64,000 nucleotides of DNA. Origin: JACJXF01 sp038316435. Its GTDB lineage: Bacteria; Bacteroidota; Bacteroidia; Bacteroidales; GCA-2748055. Position numbers and translations under genes: made by a program. Location of the stretch: the NCBI GenBank assembly GCA_038316435.1, contig JBBQAQ010000004.1, positions 1 through 64,000 on the forward strand, read 5' to 3'. This document shows, piece by piece, positions 52,357 to 59,859 of the stretch. The notes below the pieces were generated by a model that saw nothing but the letters and a program-made list of their open reading frames with translations, ran no database searches and was not told the origin of the DNA. The number at the start of each line of letters is the position of its first letter. Positions within the stretch are counted from its first letter, which is position 1.

Positions 52357-52734
52357 ATGAAATTATACAGTTTAAACACTAAACTTGACTTTGGGGATTT
52401 TAAGGGGCAGACTTTAAAAGATGTCTATATGAAAGATCCTGATTATGTTGAAACCTGCATTCTTGAGAATCCGGTTTTCTGCTTTACCGATAATATTATG
52501 GAAAAGCTGGAGGAGATGCATGATGAGTTTACTTTCTCTGACGAAGCAGTTGAAAAACTCGCTGAGAAATATGAGACTTATGAAGAAGAAGAGAACTCAT
52601 TTGATGAAAGCGACGGCATCAACCCTGATGATATGAAAGGATTAGGTATCGTCGATGATTCCTTTGATGACGATTATGATGAACCTGGCAGTTCGGGCGG
52701 TTATTATGATGAATCAGACGGTTTTGGCTATTAG
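52357..52734 (+). CDS. small acidic protein with exonuclease X-like C-terminal motif at its N-terminus
   Basis: A 125-residue protein I cannot assign firmly. Residues 10-35 read LDFGDFKGQTLKDVYMKDPD then YVETCI, which resembles the short 'fGk.kGkTl.dv...dp.Yi.w' module found at the C-terminus of exonuclease X-like and DUF3820 proteins. The remainder is very acidic (EEEENSFDESDG; DDDYDEPGSSGG) and ends in Gly/Tyr-rich sequence, probably disordered. A plausible role is nucleic-acid association or protein interaction. It is monocistronic, with its own promoter box and terminator. Confidence 0.7.
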   Translation: MKLYSLNTKLDFGDFKGQTLKDVYMKDPDYVETCILENPVFCFTDNIMEKLEEMHDEFTFSDEAVEKLAEKYETYEEEENSFDESDGINPDDMKGLGIVDDSFDDDYDEPGSSGGYYDESDGFGY

Positions 52735-52743
52735 TAAAAAGAT

Positions 52744-52771
52744 AAGACTGCAAATGGCAGTCTTTTTTTAT
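52744..52771 (+). terminator. rho-independent terminator after the acidic protein gene
   Basis: AAGACTGC (52744-52751) pairs exactly with GCAGTCTT (52757-52764) around a 5-base loop and is followed by TTTTT. It starts 10 bases after the stop codon. Confidence 0.92.
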
Positions 52772-52855
52772 GCGATTCCCCATGAATATTTAATGGAAAA
52801 ATCCAAATTCAGGCTTTTTTTATTAATTTAGAAAATCCTAACTAGATCTATTTCT

Positions 52856-53926
52856 ATGAAAAATCTCCTGATCCTTATTGGGTTAGTATTTGTTGCAAGT
52901 TCATGCATCTCCCACGAAAAAAAAGAAAACAGTCAATGGACAGTTGTGCGTGCAAACGAATGGTATGCAAAAGAGAAATGGCCAGTTGGCACAAATTTCA
53001 CTCCCAGTAATGCGATCAACACCATTGAGATGTGGGATGCTGAAACCTACGATTCAGCAACAATTGATCGTGAATTAGGTTGGATTAAGGAGATGGGGTT
53101 CAATACACAGCGAGTAAATTTCCATTACCTGGTTTGGGCTAGAAATCCGGAAACCTTTAAAATGAGGGTAGCCAATTTTCTGGATATTTGCGAAAAGCAT
53201 CAGCAAAAAGTGATGTTTGTTTTTTTCGACGATTGCTGGAACCTTAATCCTACCCTAGGAAAGCAACCGAATCCAATTCCCGGTGTACACAATTCAGGGT
53301 GGGTACAATGTCCGGGAGGAGTGGTTCAAAATGGAGATACAGCTCTTTGGAAGGTTCTTGAAGCCTTTGAGAAAGATGTAATCTATTATTTCCGTGATGA
53401 TAAGCGAATACTATGCTGGGATTTGTATAATGAACCGGGCAACTCCGATTATCTCAATAAATCGCTTCCGCTATTGAAGAAATCATTTGAATGGGCAAGG
53501 GAGATTAATCCATCTCAGCCAATAACATCTGGCCTCTGGAACTATAGCGATGCATTTAAAGACCTTAATGAGTTTTGTACTCAGAATTCTGATATAATTA
53601 CCTTCCATCATTATGATAATGCAAGCGATCTGGAGAATCTGATTACAAAGCTAAAAGTACATGGACGACCGATAATGTGTACAGAATATATGGCTCGTGG
53701 CAGGGACAGCCGTTTTCAGTCACATTTGCCAATTTTTAAAAAGGATAAGATTGGAGCCTTTAACTGGGGATTTGTTTCAGGGAAAACACAGACTATTTAT
53801 CCCTGGGGATCTCCTGTTGGAGTTGCAGAACCTGCATTGTGGCATCATGATATCCTTAGGCAGGACGGTAGTCCATATGATTCTTTGGAGGTGAAATTTA
53901 TTAAGCAGATTACCAGCGAAGAATAG
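52856..53926 (+). CDS. GH5-like (clan A) glycoside hydrolase lipoprotein
   Basis: A 356-residue exported lipoprotein (lipobox VASSC). It is a TIM-barrel hydrolase: the acid/base is the Glu in CWDLYNEPGNSDY and the nucleophile the Glu in IMCTEYMARGRDS. FNTQRVNFHYLVWARNPE and FVFFDDCW fill the early barrel strands. Its strand-4 NEP and strand-7 TEY place it in clan GH-A, family GH5 or a relative; the substrate cannot be read. It stands next to a GH10 relic, so the area once held more plant-glycan enzymes. Confidence 0.82.
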   Translation: MKNLLILIGLVFVASSCISHEKKENSQWTVVRANEWYAKEKWPVGTNFTPSNAINTIEMWDAETYDSATIDRELGWIKEMGFNTQRVNFHYLVWARNPETFKMRVANFLDICEKHQQKVMFVFFDDCWNLNPTLGKQPNPIPGVHNSGWVQCPGGVVQNGDTALWKVLEAFEKDVIYYFRDDKRILCWDLYNEPGNSDYLNKSLPLLKKSFEWAREINPSQPITSGLWNYSDAFKDLNEFCTQNSDIITFHHYDNASDLENLITKLKVHGRPIMCTEYMARGRDSRFQSHLPIFKKDKIGAFNWGFVSGKTQTIYPWGSPVGVAEPALWHHDILRQDGSPYDSLEVKFIKQITSEE

Positions 53927-53976
53927 GGAATATTTGCGATTCCTTATGAGCCTTTGAGATTGGTATTTCGGTATTC

Positions 53977-54082
53977 TGGTCAAAAATAGTTGGTGATTTT
54001 CAAAAAAAGCAATTAAGAAAGGCTGATTTTTAGTTTTTCGCGACATTAAACATGAGGGGTTTAAACGCCGGTTGTTTTTTAA
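53977..54082 (+). repeat. dispersed intergenic repeat, copy 2
   Basis: Same block order as copies 1 and 3: GGTCAAAAATAGTTGG, an A-run, GGCTGATTTTTAGTTTTT, CGCGACATTAAACATGA and GGGGTTTAAACGCC (54056-54069, one mismatch in the palindrome), then TTTTTT. It begins 51 bases after the GH5-like gene. Confidence 0.8.
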
Positions 54083-54221
54083 TTTTCCGTGAGAAGGTTA
54101 AATGCTAAATGGTGCGAAGACACAAAGAAATATGTAAAGAAATAGTTGCGCTTCCCTTTGCGCCTTCGCTTTAGCGTTTAATATTTCTTTTCGATTAGTT
54201 CGCCGTTTAAAACGCTTATAC

Positions 54222-54600
54222 TTAGAAGTTAACAACCTTATAAAAAGCTTCCTTTGGTTTCAATTTTGTATCGAAAAGCAGAGGATAGTTTTTGCGACCG
54301 GGAACAGGATAATGATCCAGACAGGTGCGGTTGTCGGCAACTCCCCAGAAAGTAACACTTGTAATAACTTTACAATAATCCCTGAATACCCGGAAAATCA
54401 TCTCATATTTTTCATTTTGCAGGGCTTTTACATCGGCTGCCAAAGAACCTTTTTCAGTTTGCATCTTTTCCCTAGGTTCTTTTTCAAATAAATTGTATCC
54501 ACTGAAGCATCAATTTTAGAAGGAACTGCATCTTCAAGAACTTTATAACGAATTTCAAGTGGAGATACAGTAACAATAACTGATATTTTTATATTTTTAC
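54222..54600 (-). pseudogene. 3' relic of a GH10 xylanase
   Basis: The minus strand from 54464 to 54222 encodes ITSVTFWGVADNRTCLDHYP, then VPGRKNYPLLFDTKLKPKEA and FYKVVNF, the unmistakable C-terminus of GH10 endoxylanases. Upstream, 54600-54490, the other frame gives VTVSPLEIRYKVLEDAVP, the family's strand-7 region, so a frameshift separates the two. The first three-quarters of the gene is missing. A Trp usual in DNRTWLD is Cys here. The surrounding 54083-54221 DNA contains a low-complexity 'ttgcgccttcgc' stretch. Confidence 0.72.
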
Positions 54601-54622
54601 AGCCAATTAATACCTAAACAGT

Positions 54623-55819
54623 TTGAAGGCAGAATCAACTACTACTGAACTTTTACTTACCAGCAAATTTATCCTCCCCCGAACTGGCAATACACTTTCC
54701 GAAATGCTCATCGATTGTTATAATCAGTTGATGGAAAGAGCTATTCAGCCTGAGAACTTCAAAAGAACTATTGTTAAGCAAGTAATTTTTATTTCTGTTG
54801 AGAGTAATGAGGAATATCTTCAAAAAAAACAAGAATTATTAGCAACTGCATCAGATTATTTTGATTTCCTCCCTCCTACCTCAATAATTTCGCAAGTTCC
54901 GGAAAATGGCTCATTAGCTCTTGAACTTACAACCATCGAAAATCCTGAGTCGTGGGGCATTTCTTACAGGAAAAATGAGACAGCCTCCTGGCTGGTGCTA
55001 AAACGTTGCGATGTAAAAATGATTTTTGCCTGTGGATTTGGAGAAGCACACGAAAATGCAAATTTTCTGGATGAAAGCAATTCAGCTTTTCGATCACTGG
55101 AATCTGTTTTGAAAGAGGAAGAATTAAATTTCTCAGATATCATACGTCAATGGAATTATATTGAACAAATCACGAAAAATGTTAACTGCAATAATTCCTT
55201 AAGTCAACATTATCAGATATTTAATGATGTGCGATCCAAATATTATCAGAAAGCAAATTTTGTCAATGGGTTTCCGGCAGCTACAGGTATTGGGCAGGAT
55301 TTCGGGGGAATTATAATTGACATCATTGCATTTAAATCTGATTCCAAAATCTCCATAATTCCAATAAAAAGTCCTGTACAGCTTGATGCATACAGTTATA
55401 CAAAAGAAGTTCTAGCAGAAAATAATAGCATGAGCGATTTTTGCAGGACAAGCCCAAAATTTGAACGTGCAAAACTCCTTACAATAAATAATTGCAATTG
55501 TGTTTTTGTTTCAGGAACTGCGGCAATTAAAGGGCAGGCAAGCATTCCAGAAGTATCTGTAGAAGTTCAAACGGAAATGACCATTCGCAATATCCTTAGT
55601 TTAATTTCGCAGGAGAATATAAAAAACCACGGGGTTGAATCTAATGAAAATGTTAAACTTAAGTTCTTAAGAGTTTATGTCAAATATGCAAATGATATTT
55701 CTGCTGTTAGAATTGTTTGTCAGAACTATTTCCCACAGATATCTGCTATTTACCTTGTAGCTGATATATGCAGACCGGAATTATTAGTTGAGATTGAAGG
55801 GTTTGCAATTCTTAAATAA
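54623..55819 (+). CDS. RidA-like / FkbO-type chorismatase-family protein
   Basis: A 398-residue protein. An N-terminal half of unclear type is followed by a half with a Rid/YjgF-like element (FVNGFPAATGIGQDFGGIII, then KSPVQLDAYSYTKEVL). The order and the 'P-R-T-G-N-T-L' start are reminiscent of FkbO/Hyg5-type chorismatases, which share the Rid fold, but I cannot confirm the catalytic Glu. The conserved Arg of RidA (Y-x-R) is not obvious. The only in-frame start is TTG at 54623, because a TAA lies five codons upstream. It lies 190 bases before the PLP enzyme gene. Confidence 0.5.
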   Translation: MKAESTTTELLLTSKFILPRTGNTLSEMLIDCYNQLMERAIQPENFKRTIVKQVIFISVESNEEYLQKKQELLATASDYFDFLPPTSIISQVPENGSLALELTTIENPESWGISYRKNETASWLVLKRCDVKMIFACGFGEAHENANFLDESNSAFRSLESVLKEEELNFSDIIRQWNYIEQITKNVNCNNSLSQHYQIFNDVRSKYYQKANFVNGFPAATGIGQDFGGIIIDIIAFKSDSKISIIPIKSPVQLDAYSYTKEVLAENNSMSDFCRTSPKFERAKLLTINNCNCVFVSGTAAIKGQASIPEVSVEVQTEMTIRNILSLISQENIKNHGVESNENVKLKFLRVYVKYANDISAVRIVCQNYFPQISAIYLVADICRPELLVEIEGFAILK

Positions 55820-56006
55820 AAAAATAATACTTGTTTTTTGCTCTTATTCCTTTAGCAAATTCAGAAATTCCTCATCTTAAAAATATTTGTCGATCTTTTT
55901 CAGGCATTTCTTAAACATCTTTCCCCACTGTTATATAGCAGACTATCAATCAATCCATTCCATTAGATTTGCTTCGGGTTTTTCAAATCCAAAAAACAAA
56001 CACTAT

Positions 56007-57263
56007 ATGGATAAGCATAATTTCAGTCCGGAGTCATTAATGATGTCATACGGCTATAAGCCAGAATTATCCGAGGGTGCACTAAAATGCCCAATATTCC
56101 AGACATCAACTTTCGTTTTTAAAACTGCCGAAGAAGGGAAAGCATTCTTCGAAATCGCATATGGAAAACGCGATAAAGGTCCAACTGAGGAAATTGGATT
56201 GATTTACAGCCGTCTCAATAACCCCGACCTGGAAATTCTGGAAAATCGTTTATGCCTTTGGGATGAAGCTGAAGAGTGCGCAGTTTTCGAAAGTGGGATG
56301 TCGGCCATTTCTACAGTTATGCTTGAATTTCTGAGACCCGGTGATTTGTTACTGTTCAGTTCGCCGGTTTATGGTGGAACGGATCATTTTATTCGTCACG
56401 TTTTACCGAAGTATGGAATTGAAGTACTTGGATTTTCAGCAGGAAAGCCAACCGAAAAGATACTGGAAGTTCTACAAAATTCAGGAAAGGCAGATAAACT
56501 TGCCATGATATACATGGAAACACCCGCAAATCCTACCAATGCGCTAATCGATATCGCAGGATGCAAGGAAATAGCTAATCAATATAGTACTATTAGCCGT
56601 AAAGTTCCCGTAGTTGTTGACAATACTTATATGGGCCCATTATGGTCACATCCCCTCAAACACGGAGCAGACTTGGTGGTATACTCAGCTACAAAATACA
56701 TTGGCGGACACAGCGATGTGATTGCTGGTGCATGTCTGGGTTCGAAAGAGCTTATGACAAGAGTAAGAACGCTTCGTACCTTTTTAGGCAATATGGCCGC
56801 ACCATGGACTGGCTGGTTGCTGATGAGGAGTCTGGAGACACTGAAAGTTAGGATGGAAGCCCAAGCTCTTGGTGCAAAGGTGGTTGCAAATTTTCTGGTC
56901 AACCATCCAAAAGTGGAACGAGTATATTACCTGGGCTTCATAACCCACGAAAATGATCCCTGGCAATTTGAAGTTCTTAAAAAACAATATTGTTCCAATG
57001 GCGCGATGATTGCATTTGATTTAAAAGGTGGAGAAAAAGAGGCATTTGCGTTTCTCAACAATCTGAAACTCTTTAAGCTGGCTGTGAGTCTGGGAAGCAC
57101 GGAAAGTCTGGCTTCTCACCCGTCGACAATGACACACAGCGATATGACTCCCGAAGATAAACAGGCAATCGGGATTACTGACAAGCTGATCAGATTATCA
57201 ATTGGGATTGAAAATCCGGATGATCTGGTATGGGCAATGACACAATCGTTGGATAAAATGTAA
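56007..57263 (+). CDS. Cys/Met-metabolism PLP-dependent lyase or synthase
   Basis: A 418-residue PLP enzyme of the cystathionine gamma-synthase/methionine gamma-lyase family. The ATG at 56007 gives the normal start (SLMMSYGYKPELSEGALKCP); an in-frame ATG 40 codons upstream precedes non-homologous residues. The PLP lysine is in VYSATKYIGGHSDVI; other features are FESGMSAISTVML, YMETPANPTN, VVVDNTYMGP, SLGSTESLASHPSTMTH. Members make homocysteine or cystathionine or break down methionine. The HSDVIAG and SLGSTESL elements favour a methionine gamma-lyase-like or synthase activity, not decided here. Confidence 0.9.
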   Translation: MDKHNFSPESLMMSYGYKPELSEGALKCPIFQTSTFVFKTAEEGKAFFEIAYGKRDKGPTEEIGLIYSRLNNPDLEILENRLCLWDEAEECAVFESGMSAISTVMLEFLRPGDLLLFSSPVYGGTDHFIRHVLPKYGIEVLGFSAGKPTEKILEVLQNSGKADKLAMIYMETPANPTNALIDIAGCKEIANQYSTISRKVPVVVDNTYMGPLWSHPLKHGADLVVYSATKYIGGHSDVIAGACLGSKELMTRVRTLRTFLGNMAAPWTGWLLMRSLETLKVRMEAQALGAKVVANFLVNHPKVERVYYLGFITHENDPWQFEVLKKQYCSNGAMIAFDLKGGEKEAFAFLNNLKLFKLAVSLGSTESLASHPSTMTHSDMTPEDKQAIGITDKLIRLSIGIENPDDLVWAMTQSLDKM

Positions 57264-57283
57264 GTGTCTAATTAAGTTGATTT

Positions 57284-57390
57284 AGTCAAAAAAAGTTGGT
57301 TGTTTTCAAAAAAAACAATTAAGAAAAGCTGATTTTTAGTTTTTCGCCACATTAAACATGAGGGGTTTAAACCCCGGGTGTTTTTTAACA
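57284..57390 (+). repeat. dispersed intergenic repeat, copy 3
   Basis: AGTCAAAAAAAGTTGGTTG, an A-run, AAGCTGATTTTTAGTTTTT, CGCCACATTAAACATGA, GGGGTTTAAACCCC (perfect palindrome, 57362-57375) and TTTTTT. It starts 21 bases after the PLP enzyme gene's stop. The final palindrome followed by T's resembles a terminator, which may explain why copies persist after genes. Confidence 0.8.
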
Positions 57391-57456
57391 TGTCAAAATT
57401 AAGAGACCTAGATTATGCAAGTGTTTAACAACGCTATTGTATTTCTACATGAATTC

Positions 57457-58509
57457 TTACACCGGGATTTCATGGCTCAGACAATGCAGTGTGCCTAATC
57501 CCCATATAAGATCAATAGCTGAAATACCTATTACATCATGCTTTGGGAACAGATCGGTAAAAATCCCTACTGCTTTGTAATCGTTTTTATCGTTAAAAGT
57601 TGGCACCAGAACACAGCCATTTGTAACTAGGAAATTCACATAGCTTGCCGGAAGTCTCAAATCTTCAAAGTCTAGCCTGCCTGGCATAGGCATAGTAACA
57701 ACATTAAGTCTTTCTCCATTTTGAATTTTCTCATTCTTCAGTCTTTCAAGATTTGCCTCGAGTATTTTATGATTCTTATCCCTGGAATTACTCTCAACAC
57801 AAGCAACAACTGTATTTTCATTTACAAACCGGCAAATATCATCAACATGACCATGCGTATCATCGCCTTCAATACCTTCACCCAGCCAGATTACCTTGCT
57901 AATGCCCATATAGCTTCTAAAAACTTCTTCATAGTCAGCTTTTGTAAATCCGGGATTTCGGACTTGAATTTTAGGATCCAAAAGGCATTCTTCTGTGGTA
58001 ATCAGTGTTCCCTTTCCGTTCGAATCGATTGAACCTCCCTCGAGAACAACATGACGATTGTTATGCATTACTTTTTCAAGAGGGATTTTCAATGCGCCGG
58101 CCACAATTTCCGGTGTAGAAATATCCTTTCGGTAATTACCATATTTTGCCCAGCCGTTGAAGCCAAAGTTAAGTGCAGTGCGGGAACCATCTGTGTTTCT
58201 GACAACCACCGGGCCTGAATCGCGCATCCAGCCTCGATTGGTATCTTTAAGAATAAATTTTACTTTTTTGGGATTTATGTGTGCCTGCTCCATCATTCCC
58301 TCTACAAATTCCTGATGATCTGATGATTTCACAATCAGAAGCACATCTTCATAGAGCGTAATTTTCCTAATAATTTCTATGAATGCCCATTTTACAGCAT
58401 GAAATTTTCCGGGCCAGTCGCGGCCTTCATAGGGAAATGCGAGTAGTGTGTACTGATGTTTCTCCCATTCGGCGGGAAGAATCCGTGTTGTATGTTGAGT
58501 TTTGGTCAT
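57457..58509 (-). CDS. aguA: agmatine deiminase
   Basis: A 350-residue enzyme of the agmatine/peptidyl-arginine deiminase family. It hydrolyses agmatine to N-carbamoylputrescine. The catalytic Cys is in LGTLHCLSHEIPV at the C-terminus; GWMRDSGPVVVRNTDG and VLEGGSIDSNGKGTLITTEE and DDTHGHVDDICRFV carry the other active-site residues. It lies 22 bases downstream of the amidohydrolase gene that performs the next step. Confidence 0.95.
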   Translation of the reverse strand: MTKTQHTTRILPAEWEKHQYTLLAFPYEGRDWPGKFHAVKWAFIEIIRKITLYEDVLLIVKSSDHQEFVEGMMEQAHINPKKVKFILKDTNRGWMRDSGPVVVRNTDGSRTALNFGFNGWAKYGNYRKDISTPEIVAGALKIPLEKVMHNNRHVVLEGGSIDSNGKGTLITTEECLLDPKIQVRNPGFTKADYEEVFRSYMGISKVIWLGEGIEGDDTHGHVDDICRFVNENTVVACVESNSRDKNHKILEANLERLKNEKIQNGERLNVVTMPMPGRLDFEDLRLPASYVNFLVTNGCVLVPTFNDKNDYKAVGIFTDLFPKHDVIGISAIDLIWGLGTLHCLSHEIPV

Positions 58510-58531
58510 TTTATTCAGGTAAGAAATAAAT

Positions 58532-59419
58532 CTAATCCACAGAGCGTTTTAAAATATCCCCGTAAGCGCCAATTCGTCTGTCTCTGAAGAAAGGCCAATT
58601 CCGCCGAACAGTCTCAATAAGGTCTTTGTCAACTTCGGCCATTATAATTTCTTCTTTATCGGGGGATGCCTGAGCAAGAATTTCACCCTGCGGTCCGGCA
58701 ATAAATGATGATCCCCAGAATTGTATTCCAGCGGAATCTTTTATTGGTTTCTCTAATCCGATACGGTTGCAAGCTGCAACATAAACACCATTAGCAACTG
58801 CATGTCCACGCTGAACGGTTTCCCAAGCATCATGCTGAATTTTTCCGTAACGATCTATTTCATCCGGATGCCAGCCGATAGCTGTTGGGTAAAACAATAC
58901 TTCTGCGCCCTGTAATGCGGTAATTCTGGCTCCTTCAGGAAACCACTGATCCCAGCATATTAAGGTGCCGATCTTTCCTACAGAGGTATTGAAAGCATTG
59001 AAGCCCAAATCCCCCGGAGTGAAATAATACTTTTCATAAAATGCAGGATCATCTGGGATGTGCATCTTGCGGTATAAACCCGACATTGCGCCATCAGAAT
59101 TAATAATGTATGCTGAATTATGGTAAATGCCGGCTGCTCTCTTTTCGAAAAAAGGAACAATTATTACAAGCTTGAGTTCCAGGGCTAATGCAGAGAATTC
59201 TTTGAATGATACACCATGCAAAGGTTCTGCCAGATCAAAATTTTTCGTGTTTTCACTTTGGCAGAAATAGAACGAACTGTATAACTCAGGGAGACAAACC
59301 ACATCAGCGCCTTGTTTTGCCGCCTTTTTAACCCATTCCTTGCATTTCTTCAGATTTATATCGGGCAATGCGTTCAGCTCCAGCTGAGTGAGGGCAATGC
59401 TGTATTTAGTTTTTGGCAT
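58532..59419 (-). CDS. aguB: N-carbamoylputrescine amidohydrolase
   Basis: A 295-residue nitrilase-superfamily enzyme, from the ATG at 59419 (an in-frame ATG 43 codons earlier precedes a non-homologous hydrophobic stretch). The catalytic Glu is in ELYSSFYFCQSE, the Lys in YRKMHIPDDPAF and the Cys in TLICWDQWFPEGAR. It converts N-carbamoylputrescine to putrescine, CO2 and ammonia. With aguA this is the complete agmatine-to-putrescine route. Arginine decarboxylase is not in the window. Confidence 0.95.
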   Translation of the reverse strand: MPKTKYSIALTQLELNALPDINLKKCKEWVKKAAKQGADVVCLPELYSSFYFCQSENTKNFDLAEPLHGVSFKEFSALALELKLVIIVPFFEKRAAGIYHNSAYIINSDGAMSGLYRKMHIPDDPAFYEKYYFTPGDLGFNAFNTSVGKIGTLICWDQWFPEGARITALQGAEVLFYPTAIGWHPDEIDRYGKIQHDAWETVQRGHAVANGVYVAACNRIGLEKPIKDSAGIQFWGSSFIAGPQGEILAQASPDKEEIIMAEVDKDLIETVRRNWPFFRDRRIGAYGDILKRSVD

Positions 59420-59859
59420 ATTTATGTAAATAGATTGCAAATTTATATTTTTTTTTGCCACTAGAACACCAAATAGAACCAAATCAGGTTTCATATTACT
59501 TCCTTTAGCGATGGCAGAATAGCTTAATAAGCTCCAAATGATAACCATCCTTTTAAATTATTGAACTCTTATTTTCAAAATTGACTCAAATAAAATATTG
59601 GTATTCAGCAATAGTTTAAGATTTTTCAAGTGAAATAAGCTATTTTGATTGCTATGAACCCTTTGTGGAGGTTGAACAACAATATTTTAAAATCGTCAAT
59701 AGCTAATTTGAAATATCTTTTCGTGCCTTTATGTTGGTTTAAATCCATTAATAGCTTAGAAAGAATTTATATTTCATTCAGGTGATTATTAACATAAAAT
59801 TTATCATTGAGTTTTATTATTTTGGCACCGCCAAATAAAACCCAATAAACTATATAACA
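59420..59859. other. 440-base intergenic region without a recognised gene
   Basis: AT-rich region between divergent genes. TATTTTGG near 59816-59823 is a weak -7-like box 35 bases before the peptidase start. No relic, hairpin or repeat stood out. Confidence 0.4.

Noticed and set aside
54083..54190. 'ttgcgccttcgctttagcg' stretch as a regulatory site
   Set aside because: Low-complexity sequence of a kind common in intergenic DNA; no structure or relation to a gene start could be shown.
55887..56006. Upstream ATG for the PLP enzyme
   Set aside because: The extra 40 residues do not resemble the family and the ATG at 56007 gives the standard N-terminus.
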